A stretch of DNA of 64,000 bases. Source: an uncultured Clostridia bacterium (GTDB taxonomy: Bacteria; Bacillota; Clostridia; Oscillospirales; Ruminococcaceae). Shown here one piece after another: positions 1 through 7,422 of the stretch; the first letter of the stretch is position 1; every line of letters begins with the position of its first letter. The position numbers and the translations under genes were made by a program. The notes under the pieces were generated by a model. The model was given only the letters and a program-made list of their open reading frames with translations. It searched no databases and was not told the origin of the DNA. The stretch lies in contig CANRAS010000005.1 of assembly GCA_947628655.1 (NCBI GenBank), positions 1-64,000 on the forward strand. Reading direction: 5' to 3'.

Positions 1-123
1 GCTTTGCTGTCGGCGCATCGTGCGCCGACTTTGGGCGAAACGGTAGCGGCGTCCTGCCGCTACCTTGCGGGCGCGGAAAGATTGTCTTTAAGTTAATGCG
101 CCCCGCCAACGCGGTGAGGTTTT

Positions 124-294
124 GCGTTGCTCAATTCAAGCGACCCGCGCTCTTATCCCGCGTTAGTTGACCGCCAGACGTATTAACGCGCCTTTACCGC
201 CCGTGCGTTCCTGCGCCCGTACGCCCGCAATTCGCCTGCGGCGAATTAACGGCGCTGTCGCGCCGTTGTTTTGCGCTCCGCGCAAAACGCGGGC
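124..294 (+). repeat. R1 structured repeat, copy 1
   Basis: The core at 223-294 folds into a cloverleaf. Closing stem GCCCGC (223-228) pairs with GCGGGC (289-294) around three abutting perfect hairpins: 229-247 (8 bp, TGC loop), 248-267 (8 bp, TGTC loop) and 268-288 (9 bp, TCC loop). A conserved ~100-bp 5' part begins near GCGTTGCTCAA at 124. Other copies lie at 32.8, 42.8, 43.2, 45.1, 49.9 and 53.2 kb. Confidence 0.85.
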
Positions 295-349
295 TGCAAA
301 CAAAAGCGCCCCGCCGAACGGCGGGGGCAGCGCCAACTATAAATAACAC

Positions 350-380
350 CGCCCTCCCCCGCCGTAGGCGGGAGAGGGCG
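350..380 (-). terminator. Probable terminator of the cytidylate-kinase-like gene
   Basis: A long GC-rich stem (CGCCCTC paired with GAGGGCG plus an inner CCGCC/GGCGG, loop around GTAG) lies just beyond the stop at 394. On the minus strand it is followed by a short T-rich stretch. Confidence 0.55.
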
Positions 381-393
381 CAAAGGCAACCGC

Positions 394-999
394 TTATTTA
401 TTCAGTATCTTAACATACTCCGTAATAATATCCACGCACTTTTCAAATCCCAGTACTCCGCTGTTCAGGCTCAAATCGTAGTTTCTCGCGTCGTTCCAGA
501 CATTGCCCGTGTGCGCCTTGTAGTATTCGGCGCGCTGTTTATCGGTCGCGGAAATCGCTTTCAGCGCCTCTTTGCGGTCGAGAATGCCTTTTACGTCCGC
601 GACGTTTTGCAGGCAGTGCTGTTCGTCAGCCCAAACGAACACCCTCACGGTATCGCGGCGGTCGCGCAGGATAAAGTCCGCACACCTGCCGACGATTATA
701 CAGCTTTTCTCGTCGGCGAGTTTCTTTATAACTTTTGCGGTATAGTTGAACAGGTTTTCTTCGGAAGTAAACGCTTTCTTGTCGGGGGTAATGATTTCGC
801 CCCTGTAAACGCTGCGCCGACCCTTAGTACGCTCGTCCGACTGTCCGAACAGCGCCTCGTTTATCCCGCTGTCCTCGCTTGCGAGTTTAATAATGTCCTT
901 GTCATAGAAATCCACGCCCAATTTCTTCGAGAGCATTTGACCGATAGTCCGACCACCGCTCCCGTAACCTCTGGCGATTGTGATAATAAACTTTTCCAT
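394..999 (-). CDS. Cytidylate kinase-like family protein
   Basis: This 201-aa protein has the features of the cytidylate-kinase-like P-loop family common in Clostridia. It has an N-terminal glycine-rich nucleotide loop (ARGYGSGGRTIG, about residues 9-20) followed by the YDKD segment, and then the IIVGRCADFIL stretch near residue 100. Members are assumed to be small nucleoside or nucleotide kinases, but the substrate is mostly untested, so CMP kinase activity is not claimed. The start is supported by a purine-rich GTAGGTG upstream. It lies downstream of the small membrane protein and the liv operon on the same strand, separated by repeat-bearing DNA, so cotranscription is uncertain. Confidence 0.85.
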   Translation of the reverse strand: MEKFIITIARGYGSGGRTIGQMLSKKLGVDFYDKDIIKLASEDSGINEALFGQSDERTKGRRSVYRGEIITPDKKAFTSEENLFNYTAKVIKKLADEKSCIIVGRCADFILRDRRDTVRVFVWADEQHCLQNVADVKGILDRKEALKAISATDKQRAEYYKAHTGNVWNDARNYDLSLNSGVLGFEKCVDIITEYVKILNK

Positions 1000-1097
1000 A
1001 ATACACCTACCCTGTAGAGGCTAGAAGTTACATTTCCGCTTGCGCGGAAATGTAAGAGGCTGGAGGCTGGACATTGTGCGGGCTCCGCCCGCAGAAA

Positions 1098-1105
1098 GAT
1101 TGTCT
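1098..1105 (+). repeat. Short interspersed motif GATTGTCT (one of 13)
   Basis: The word GATTGTCT followed by TTGAATTAA, here after a CCGCCCGC segment. The same block recurs at 80, 15007, 32161, 49809, 53121, 53435 and (one mismatch) 57535 on plus, and 9568, 12002, 15142, 45321 and 48122 on minus. It is often next to a GC hairpin or the 5' end of R1. Confidence 0.7.
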
Positions 1106-1163
1106 TTGAATTAAAGCGTTGTTCGCCTTGGTACAAAGCCGATTTCCAGCCTTTAGCCGTTTT

Positions 1164-1310
1164 CTATTCGTCCTCTTGTTCTTTCTCCTCAAACTCCGCG
1201 TCTATTTCGCCTGCGCTGTCCGATGCGTCCTTGCTTTTCGACGCGATAACTGCCGCCGCCGTAAGCGCACCGCCTACGAACGGGATTACAAATTTCAATA
1301 AACCGCCCAT
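1164..1310 (-). CDS. Small membrane-anchored acidic protein (48 aa)
   Basis: I do not recognise this gene. It is a 48-aa frame starting MGGLLKFVIPFVGGALTAAA, so the first ~23 residues form one hydrophobic helix. The rest is a charged tail rich in Asp and Glu ending EEKEQEDE. A good ribosome-binding site (GAGGTG) lies 4-5 nt before the ATG, and the hydrophobic-then-acidic composition argues for a real small protein. It sits between livF and the cytidylate-kinase-like gene on the same strand. A role as a small membrane modulator is possible, but nothing shows it. Confidence 0.5.
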   Translation of the reverse strand: MGGLLKFVIPFVGGALTAAAVIASKSKDASDSAGEIDAEFEEKEQEDE

Positions 1311-1398
1311 ATAGCACCTCGTAAATAGTAGTTAGCAGTTAGTTTTCAAGTCACTTTCTTACTTCTTACATCTAACCTCTAACTTCAACCTCTTACTT

Positions 1399-2109
1399 CT
1401 ATTCGCCTAAGTACGCTTTCTTCACCTGCTCGTTATCCATAAGTTCGTGCGCGTCGCCCGACAGGGAAATACTTCCCGTTTCCAGCACATACGCGCGGTT
1501 CGCTATGGAAAGCGCTTTCTTCGCGTTCTGTTCTACTAACAGCACCGTTGTGCCGTTTTTGTTTATCTCCTCAATTATCTTGAAGATTTCGTTCACATAA
1601 AGCGGAGAAAGCCCCATTGAGGGTTCGTCCATTAAGATAATCGACGGCTTTGACATCAGCGCTCTGCCCATTGCAAGCATTTGCTGTTCACCGCCCGACA
1701 GCGTTCCCGCAAGCTGAGTACGGCGTTCTTTAAGGCGGGGGAAGTATTCGTAAACGCGCTCAAGAGTTTCGCTTATCCCGCGCTTGTCCTTGCGCGTATA
1801 CGCGCCGAGCGTAAGATTTTCGAGAACGGACAGCTGCGCGAACACGCGCCGTCCCTCAGGCACCTGCGCCATTCCCATTGACACTATCTTGTGCGCGGGA
1901 GTTTTCATAAGTTCTTTGCCGTTGAACATAACCGACCCGCGCTTTGCGGGGATAAGCCCCGATATTGTGTGCAGAGTGGTGGTCTTTCCCGCGCCGTTCG
2001 CGCCGATAAGCGCGATTATCTCGCCCTGCTCTACGCTGAACGTAATGCCTTTAAGCGCGTTTATCGCGCCGTAATACACTTCCAAATCCTTTATTTCAAG
2101 CATTGACAT
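1399..2109 (-). CDS. livF: Branched-chain amino acid ABC transporter ATP-binding protein LivF
   Basis: One of two cytoplasmic ATPases of a high-affinity branched-chain amino acid importer. The 236-aa sequence has a Walker A motif (GANGAGKT, residues 36-43), an ABC signature (LSGGEQQ, 137-143), a Walker B motif (IILMDEP, 157-163) and an H-loop region. The VPEGRRVF segment near residue 83 is typical of LivF. Only 3 nt separate it from livG upstream, so the two are translationally coupled. It is the last liv gene of the run. Confidence 0.95.
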   Translation of the reverse strand: MSMLEIKDLEVYYGAINALKGITFSVEQGEIIALIGANGAGKTTTLHTISGLIPAKRGSVMFNGKELMKTPAHKIVSMGMAQVPEGRRVFAQLSVLENLTLGAYTRKDKRGISETLERVYEYFPRLKERRTQLAGTLSGGEQQMLAMGRALMSKPSIILMDEPSMGLSPLYVNEIFKIIEEINKNGTTVLLVEQNAKKALSIANRAYVLETGSISLSGDAHELMDNEQVKKAYLGE

Positions 2110-2112
2110 AAT

Positions 2113-2898
2113 CTATTCTCCCAGATAAGCCGTGATAACTTTCGGGTCGTTAAGCACCGCCGAAGTTTCGCCTTGACAAAGTTCCTGCCCGAAGTTCAGC
2201 ACCGTAAGTTCCTCGCAAATTCCCGAAACAAGTTTCATATCGTGTTCAATAAGCAAAATAGTCATATTGAACTCCTCGCGCACGAAACGAATAGTGTTCA
2301 TAAGCTCCGCGGTTTCATTCGGGTTCATACCCGCCGCGGGCTCGTCCAATAAGAGCAGTTTCGGGTTCGTGGCAAGCGCGCGGGCAATTTCCAGCTTGCG
2401 CTGTTTGCCGTACGGCAGATTTTGGGAAAGCGTATCCTTTTCGTTCTCCAGACCAAACACGGCGAGCAGTTCTTCCGCTTTCGCGTTCATCATCTTTTCC
2501 TCTTTAAAATACCGAGGAAACCGCAGTATGCCCTCTATCGCCGTGTATTTCACCTGATTGTGCATACCGATTTTTACGTTGTCAAGCACGCTCATTCCCT
2601 TAAACAGGCGAATGTTCTGGAAAGTTCTCGCGATACCGCTTTTGTTGATTTCAACGGGGGATTTGCCCGTGATGTTCGCGCCGTCGAGGAATATCGCGCC
2701 CGTCGTGGGCTTGTAAACGCCCGTCAGCATATTGAATACGGTGGTTTTCCCCGCGCCGTTAGGACCTATCAGACCGTACAGCGCGTGCTTTTTCACTTTC
2801 ATATTCAGTTCATCGACCGCGCGAAGTCCGCCGAACTGAATAGACAGTTCCCTGACTTCAAGCATTATGTCGTTTTCGTTCTTAGCAATATCTGTCAA
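2113..2898 (-). CDS. livG: Branched-chain amino acid ABC transporter ATP-binding protein LivG
   Basis: Second ATPase of the Liv importer, 261 aa. It has Walker A (GPNGAGKT, residues 45-52), the LivG-style signature LPYGKQRKLEIARAL in place of LSGGQ, Walker B (LLLLDEP) followed by AAGMNP, and a C-terminal LNFGQ segment typical of LivG. The start is a TTG whose bases overlap the TGA stop of livM. A strong GGGAGGTG site about 8 nt upstream supports this rare start over the internal ATG twelve codons in. Confidence 0.95.
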   Translation of the reverse strand: MTDIAKNENDIMLEVRELSIQFGGLRAVDELNMKVKKHALYGLIGPNGAGKTTVFNMLTGVYKPTTGAIFLDGANITGKSPVEINKSGIARTFQNIRLFKGMSVLDNVKIGMHNQVKYTAIEGILRFPRYFKEEKMMNAKAEELLAVFGLENEKDTLSQNLPYGKQRKLEIARALATNPKLLLLDEPAAGMNPNETAELMNTIRFVREEFNMTILLIEHDMKLVSGICEELTVLNFGQELCQGETSAVLNDPKVITAYLGE

Positions 2899-3974
2899 GC
2901 CTCTGCACCTCCCGATCTGGCGGTATCACTCTTCTTGAAACGCGCCTTGATTTTCTCGCGGAGATTGATAAAGAACGGCGCGTTTTTCCAAAGCATAAGC
3001 AGAATAAGTATAACAGCGTAAATCAGCATACGCGCGTTTACGATATTTTCGTTTACCTTGCGGAGCATTTCGGGCAGAGCGTACAGGATAATCGTAGCGA
3101 TAACCGAACCGCGCATACTCCCAAGACCGCCCAGCACGACGAACACGAGTATCAGTATCGAGAAGTTATAGTCGAACTTTCCGAACGTTATCATCGGCAC
3201 GGAATGTGCGTACAGCGCACCGCCGATACCCGCAATGCCTGCGGAAATCGTGAACGCCATAAGTCTGTATTTCGTGACGTTAATGCCTACCGACTGCGCC
3301 GCGATGTAGTTGTCGCGGACAGCCATACACGCGCGTCCCGAACGGGAGTTTATGAACGTCATCATCACAAACAGCGTTATGATAAGAATAGCGGCAACCC
3401 ACCAGATATTAGTGTCCTGCGGGGTCTGCATACCGATAGAGCCTTTGAGTATCTGTTTCGCCGTAGCCTCGTCAACGTTTTCGGGCGGTTTTGTAAAGCC
3501 GAAGTGCAGTCCGTTCGCGTCAAGCGTAAGGTAGATATTGTTAGCTATGGACTTCATAATCTCGCCGAAACCGAGCGTTACGATAGCGAGGTAGTCCCCG
3601 CGCAGGCGCATAACGGGAATACCAATAAGCAAGCCGAAAACCGCCGCCATAATTCCCGACACGACAAGCGTTATAAGAAGTCTTATCCCCGGCGGACATT
3701 CCGCCGCGTTCGCTCTGATGATCTGCGACACCGTACCGCCGAATATTGCGCCGACGCACATAAATCCCGCGTGTCCCAAAGAAAGTTCGCCGAGTATTCC
3801 GACCGTAAGGTTCAGCGACAGCGCCCAGATGATATGTATTCCGATAAGAACAAGCATACCCTTGAGCATATGGTTCCCGTCAAGCGCGCCGACGGAATAT
3901 AAAACCGCCATTACAACGCAAAGCACGGACGTACCGCCGAGTGTTATAAGGTTGTTTAATTTCTGTTTTTTCAT
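2895..3974 (-). CDS. livM: Branched-chain amino acid ABC transporter permease LivM
   Basis: Inner-membrane permease of the Liv importer, 359 aa, with about nine hydrophobic segments. The diagnostic stretch GHAGFMCVGA (near residue 68) and the loop motif around GDYLAIVTLGFGEI identify LivM. The segment RAVRDNYIAAQSVGINV is the cytoplasmic coupling (EAA-like) region that contacts the ATPases. It follows livH by 9 nt and overlaps livG, so livH-M-G-F form a single unit. The last ~35 residues are basic and cytoplasmic. Confidence 0.95.
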   Translation of the reverse strand: MKKQKLNNLITLGGTSVLCVVMAVLYSVGALDGNHMLKGMLVLIGIHIIWALSLNLTVGILGELSLGHAGFMCVGAIFGGTVSQIIRANAAECPPGIRLLITLVVSGIMAAVFGLLIGIPVMRLRGDYLAIVTLGFGEIMKSIANNIYLTLDANGLHFGFTKPPENVDEATAKQILKGSIGMQTPQDTNIWWVAAILIITLFVMMTFINSRSGRACMAVRDNYIAAQSVGINVTKYRLMAFTISAGIAGIGGALYAHSVPMITFGKFDYNFSILILVFVVLGGLGSMRGSVIATIILYALPEMLRKVNENIVNARMLIYAVILILLMLWKNAPFFINLREKIKARFKKSDTARSGGAEA

Positions 3975-3983
3975 ACTTTTGCC

Positions 3984-4925
3984 TTATACCTTTTCATTTA
4001 TCTTCCTGCCCATAATTCCCGTGGGTTTAACGATAAGCACGATTATCAGCACGAGGAACACAATAGCGTCGGACAATTGCGTAGAGATATACGCTTTCGC
4101 CAAAATCTCGATTATTCCGAGCAGAACGCCGCCGATCATCGCTCCGGGAATACTTCCTATCCCGCCGAACACCGCCGCGACAAACGCCTTTATTCCGGGC
4201 ATAGAGCCTGTTGACGGGGTAAGCAGGGGATAAGACGAACACATCAGCACCGCCGCGACCGCCGCGAGCGCAGAGCCTATTGCGAAAGTCAGCGTTATAG
4301 TGCCGTTTACGTTAATTCCCATAAGCTGAGCCGCGCCCCTGTCCTCACTGCACGCGAGCATTGCCTTGCCCGCTTTTGTCTTGTTGATGAACAGCGACAG
4401 CGCCACCATTATAATAACCGACACGATAATCGCGAGGAATGTTTCCGTTGAGATAGTAAGGTCGGATTTAATGCCTTCCGCCTTGTACGGGTTTTCCTTA
4501 AAGAACACAGCGCCCCTGCCCTTGAACACCTGCAAGAACGGCGGTACGCCGTTTACGATAGACGTAAACATACGCGGGTTCGCCGACTGCGTAAGCAGAG
4601 CGATGTTCTGTAAAAGGTAGCTTACGCCGATAGCCGTAATAAGCACGGCGAGCGGGGGAGAACTTCTAAGCGGGCGGTACGCCAGCTTTTCGATGATTAT
4701 TCCGAGCAATGTGCAGACCGTCACGGTAATCACGAGCGACAGCCACATCGGACACCAGTTTGCAGACAGCGTTATAAACGCCGCGTACCCGCCGACCATA
4801 ATAATGTCGCCGTGCGCGAAGTTCAGCATTTTTGCTATTCCGTAGACCATAGTATAGCCCAAAGCGATAAGCGCATAAATCGACCCCAGACTTATACCGT
4901 CCACTATGTCTGATATGAATTTCAT
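3984..4925 (-). CDS. livH: Branched-chain amino acid ABC transporter permease LivH
   Basis: Second permease subunit, 313 aa. It begins with the LivH hallmark IVDGISLGSIYALIALGYTMVYGI and continues MLNFAHGDIIMVGGY. The coupling loop ACSEDRGAAQLMGINV lies near residue 195. About eight membrane helices are visible. It follows the binding-protein gene after a 167-nt gap that contains a strong hairpin (5034-5073). This suits partial termination, leaving more binding protein than permease. Confidence 0.95.
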   Translation of the reverse strand: MKFISDIVDGISLGSIYALIALGYTMVYGIAKMLNFAHGDIIMVGGYAAFITLSANWCPMWLSLVITVTVCTLLGIIIEKLAYRPLRSSPPLAVLITAIGVSYLLQNIALLTQSANPRMFTSIVNGVPPFLQVFKGRGAVFFKENPYKAEGIKSDLTISTETFLAIIVSVIIMVALSLFINKTKAGKAMLACSEDRGAAQLMGINVNGTITLTFAIGSALAAVAAVLMCSSYPLLTPSTGSMPGIKAFVAAVFGGIGSIPGAMIGGVLLGIIEILAKAYISTQLSDAIVFLVLIIVLIVKPTGIMGRKINEKV

Positions 4926-5033
4926 AAAAACTCCTCGTTAGAAATCGGATTAAACCACGCAGTAAGCGATAATCACCTTATTGCCAAAAGCCACCCTCTA
5001 ATCTCTAACATCTAATCTCTAACCTCTAGTAGC

Positions 5034-5073
5034 GCAAAGCCGTACAACGACTTTACGTCCTTGTACGGTTTGC
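5034..5073 (-). terminator. Hairpin between livJ and livH (probable partial terminator)
   Basis: A 13-bp stem with one bulge (GCAAACCGTACAA pairing with TTGTACGGCTTTGC) around a 13-nt loop lies 20 nt beyond the livJ stop. No long T-run follows, so attenuation or 3'-end protection is likelier than full termination. Confidence 0.5.
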
Positions 5074-5092
5074 GTATGAATTGCCTTATAAA

Positions 5093-6280
5093 TTACAGTA
5101 CTTTGTAAGAGCCTTTTCCGTCTGCTACAGTAATTTGCAGAACTTTCGGAGCCTTTTCGGGTTCGCCATCGGCAGTCCACTTTGTCTTGCCCGTTACGCC
5201 GTCGAACTCGATAGAAGTCATAGCCGATTTCAGCTTGTCGCAAAGTTCGGACGCGGAAATGGACGCGTCTTTTACGCCCGCCTGTTCAAGCGCCTGCTTT
5301 ACTGCGTAAACGCAGTCATAGCCGTCAGCCGCGAACTGGTTTACTTCGTCGTTCGGGAATTTCGCCTGATAAGCCTTTGTGAACGCCGCGGATTTCTCTT
5401 CGGGAGAAGTGGACGCATACGGGCTCATTACATAAACGCCGTCAGCTACGGTTATCTTATCGCCGAGTACGCCGATAAGTCCGTCAAGACCGTCGCCGCC
5501 GAACGCGGGAATGTCCAGACCCTGCTTGTCAGCCTCTTGAAGTACAAGAGCCGCCTGCGTATAGTAGAACGGGAGGAACAGCAGTTCCGCGCCGCTTTCG
5601 CCTATCTGCTTTACCTGCTGAGAGAAGTCCGTCGCGCTGTCCTCGGTAAACGTTGTTTCCGCAACGATTTCAAGACCTTTCTTTCCTGCCTCTTCTTTAA
5701 AGCCGTTGAAGATGCCGACAGAATAGTCGGAGTCGTTCTGATAGATAACGCCTATCTTCTTAGCGGAGAGGTTATCCGCGATATAGTCAGCCGCGATAGC
5801 GCCCTGGTTGGGGTCGGTAAAGCACATACGGAAACAGTTGTCGCCCGCTGTAATGCAGTTAATTGCAGAACCCGACGGTGTGAACAGGAACATATTGTCC
5901 TCCGCAGCCAGAGCGGATACCGCCGTGCAGGAACCCGAAGTTACCGTGCCGAGGAGCATTTTCATACCCTTGTCTTTAAGCGAGTTATAAGCGGTCATAC
6001 CCTTTTCGGGGTCAGCCTGATCGTCCTCGAACTTAACTTCGAGTTTCATACCGTTTACACCGCCGTTTGCGTTGATTTCTTCAGCCGCGAGTTCCATACC
6101 GTGCTGAACGGCAATGCCGTACTGCGCGTTATCGCCCGTTGTAGGACCGATACCGCCGATAACGAGCGTTTCGCCCGACGCCGAGCCGCCGCTTGTTTCG
6201 GACTTGTTGCAGCCTGAAATCGTGAGAGCCGTTGCCGCCGCCATAGCGACAGCCACAGAACGTTTTAAAATTTTGTTCAT
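5093..6280 (-). CDS. livJ: Branched-chain amino acid-binding lipoprotein (LivJ/LivK type)
   Basis: Extracytoplasmic substrate-binding protein of the Liv importer, 395 aa. The signal peptide ends in a lipobox (LTISGC, Cys24), so it is lipid-anchored in this Gram-positive. After a Ser/Gly linker the mature part starts LVIGGIGPTTGDNAQYG, typical of periplasmic-binding-protein type I (Leu/Ile/Val) folds. GVIYQNDSDYSVGI and AFGGDGLDGLIG are further family segments. It is the first gene of the operon and has its own promoter (6358-6386). The precise amino acid preference cannot be read from sequence. Confidence 0.92.
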   Translation of the reverse strand: MNKILKRSVAVAMAAATALTISGCNKSETSGGSASGETLVIGGIGPTTGDNAQYGIAVQHGMELAAEEINANGGVNGMKLEVKFEDDQADPEKGMTAYNSLKDKGMKMLLGTVTSGSCTAVSALAAEDNMFLFTPSGSAINCITAGDNCFRMCFTDPNQGAIAADYIADNLSAKKIGVIYQNDSDYSVGIFNGFKEEAGKKGLEIVAETTFTEDSATDFSQQVKQIGESGAELLFLPFYYTQAALVLQEADKQGLDIPAFGGDGLDGLIGVLGDKITVADGVYVMSPYASTSPEEKSAAFTKAYQAKFPNDEVNQFAADGYDCVYAVKQALEQAGVKDASISASELCDKLKSAMTSIEFDGVTGKTKWTADGEPEKAPKVLQITVADGKGSYKVL

Positions 6281-6357
6281 TGTCTATTACCTTTCCTTTC
6301 AGAAAAACTTGTTGTATCTCGGCAAATCCCCCAATCGGTTCTTCGCCTTGCAAGTTT

Positions 6358-6386
6358 ATTATACCATTTTATTCAAAATATGTAAA
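6358..6386 (-). promoter_or_regulatory. Sigma-A promoter of the liv operon
   Basis: On the minus strand TTTACA (6386-6381), a 17-nt spacer and TATAAT (6363-6358) precede livJ by about 75 nt. Confidence 0.75.
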
Positions 6387-6495
6387 GGACAAAATTATAA
6401 TAATCTTAATAACCGCTTAAAATATATTTTGTGTATTTTGCACGAAAAAGAACCCCAAACGCGGGATTTTGAGAGTTGCAGGCAGATTTTATGCA

Positions 6496-6528
6496 AAAAT
6501 ATTCCCCGCCGTGGGCGGGCAATATTTT
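6496..6528 (-). terminator. Terminator after the 70-aa protein gene
   Basis: Near-symmetric stem with A/T-rich ends (AAAATATT ... AATATTTT) around a CCGCC/GGCGG core and a 3-nt loop. It lies 8 nt beyond the stop at 6536 and can work on both strands. Confidence 0.7.
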
Positions 6529-6535
6529 AAATTCA

Positions 6536-6748
6536 TCAATCCCAGTTAATATCGTCTATGGAAACGACCTCACCGCGCTCCAATTCCAAATCTGATTGTC
6601 TTAGTATCTCAGCCTCTGCGGGAGTCAGTTTGGTGAAATCAGGGTCCCATTCAAACACCGCTTGCCGTATGTAACCGCAAATCAATTGCTTTTCGCGGGC
6701 GGGCAGTCCATCGACAATCTCAAAAAGTTCCCTAGTCTGTTCCGACAT
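6536..6748 (-). CDS. Small antitoxin-like protein (70 aa), orphan
   Basis: An acidic 70-aa protein. It has an N-terminal helix pair (ELFEIVDGLPAREKQLICGYIR) and a C-terminal tail ending GEVVSIDDINWD, a style of ending I associate with small antitoxins of RelE/ParE-type systems. No toxin gene is adjacent. An AAAGAGG site sits 6 nt before the ATG, and terminator hairpins flank the gene on both sides, so it is a stand-alone transcription unit. Family assignment is by resemblance only. Confidence 0.6.
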   Translation of the reverse strand: MSEQTRELFEIVDGLPAREKQLICGYIRQAVFEWDPDFTKLTPAEAEILRQSDLELERGEVVSIDDINWD

Positions 6749-6768
6749 AAAAACCTCTTTCTAACAAA

Positions 6769-6801
6769 GACCCGTTCCCCGCCGTCGGCGGGGAACGGGT
6801 C
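6769..6801 (-). terminator. Terminator hairpin downstream of ireB
   Basis: A perfect 15-bp stem (6769-6783 with 6787-6801) and a 3-nt GTC loop, located 67 nt beyond the ireB stop. The following minus-strand sequence is TTTGTTAGAAAG, only weakly T-rich. Confidence 0.6.
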
Positions 6802-6867
6802 GCCTAATCCCAAGTGTGTCAACGTCTTGACCCAAATAACTAGCTACTATTCTCTATTCTCTAGCAA

Positions 6868-7113
6868 CTATCCCGCAAGATACGATTTCACCAGCACCTG
6901 CAACAGCTCGTCCCTGTCGATGTGTCTGATAAGTCCGCGCGCGTTGTTGAATGTCGTGATATATGTAGGGTCCTCCGACAGAATGTAGCCGACAAGCTGA
7001 TTTATCGGGTTGTAGCCTTTTTGTTTGAGCGCGTCATAGACGGTCGTGAGTATTTCTTTCATCTCGTTTTCCCTGTCCTCGTGGACGGAGAACGTCATTG
7101 TTTTATCCAGCAT
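6868..7113 (-). CDS. ireB: IreB family regulatory phosphoprotein (UPF0297)
   Basis: Matches the IreB/UPF0297 family across nearly its whole 81 aa. The family core [20 protein letters not shown] is followed by [23 protein letters not shown]. In Enterococcus faecalis IreB is a substrate of the Ser/Thr kinase IreK and a negative regulator of cephalosporin resistance. The threonines near the N-terminus (MLDKTMTF) are in the region phosphorylated there. In many Firmicutes the gene precedes ruvX and mudB-like genes, but here it stands alone. An AAAGGA site lies 8 nt before the ATG. Confidence 0.93.
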   Translation of the reverse strand: MLDKTMTFSVHEDRENEMKEILTTVYDALKQKGYNPINQLVGYILSEDPTYITTFNNARGLIRHIDRDELLQVLVKSYLAG

Positions 7114-7174
7114 ATTATCAAATCCTTTCTTTCATACATAATTTACATCAGTCCGATGTATTCCCCTACATACA

Positions 7175-7203
7175 ATTATACACAATTTTTGCCGAAATAT
7201 CAA
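7175..7203 (-). promoter_or_regulatory. Sigma-A promoter of ireB
   Basis: TTGATA (7203-7198), 17-nt spacer and TATAAT (7180-7175) on the minus strand, about 60 nt upstream of the start codon. Confidence 0.75.
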
Positions 7204-7334
7204 CAAAATTTGCCGATTAAAATTCTTTTGCTTTGAAAATCTATAATTTTTACAAATTAAACAACTTTTTGTTGTGCTATTTTCACAAAAATAATACCCC
7301 AAAATTTACATATTTATAAAATTTGTTAAAACAC

Positions 7335-7363
7335 TTGTATATTTAAAAAAAATATGTTATAAT
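7335..7363 (+). promoter_or_regulatory. Sigma-A promoter of the DivIVA-like gene
   Basis: TTGTAT (7335-7340), 17-nt spacer, TATAAT (7358-7363), in very AT-rich DNA. The rest of the 309-nt gap 7114-7422 holds only this and the divergent ireB promoter. Confidence 0.75.
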
Positions 7364-7422
7364 GAATTTATACGATTACCGCTAAGCGGCGGAGCGAATT
7401 TTTAGATCTAAGGGGTGTTTAT

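Larger units (their letters stand above)
1..393. other. Intergenic repeat-rich stretch
   Basis: No gene is visible here. Two perfect hairpins open the window (9-29 with a TCG loop, 42-64 with a GTCCT loop). They are followed by the short GATTGTCT motif at 80-87, R1 copy 1 (about 124-294) and a GC-rich hairpin (350-380) next to the end of the minus-strand cytidylate-kinase-like gene. Open frames across it are by-products of the palindromes. Confidence 0.7.

Noticed and set aside
5081-6217. Long open frame antisense to livJ
   Set aside because: It is the complement of a clearly conserved binding-protein gene, has no start signals, and reflects GC-skewed third positions.
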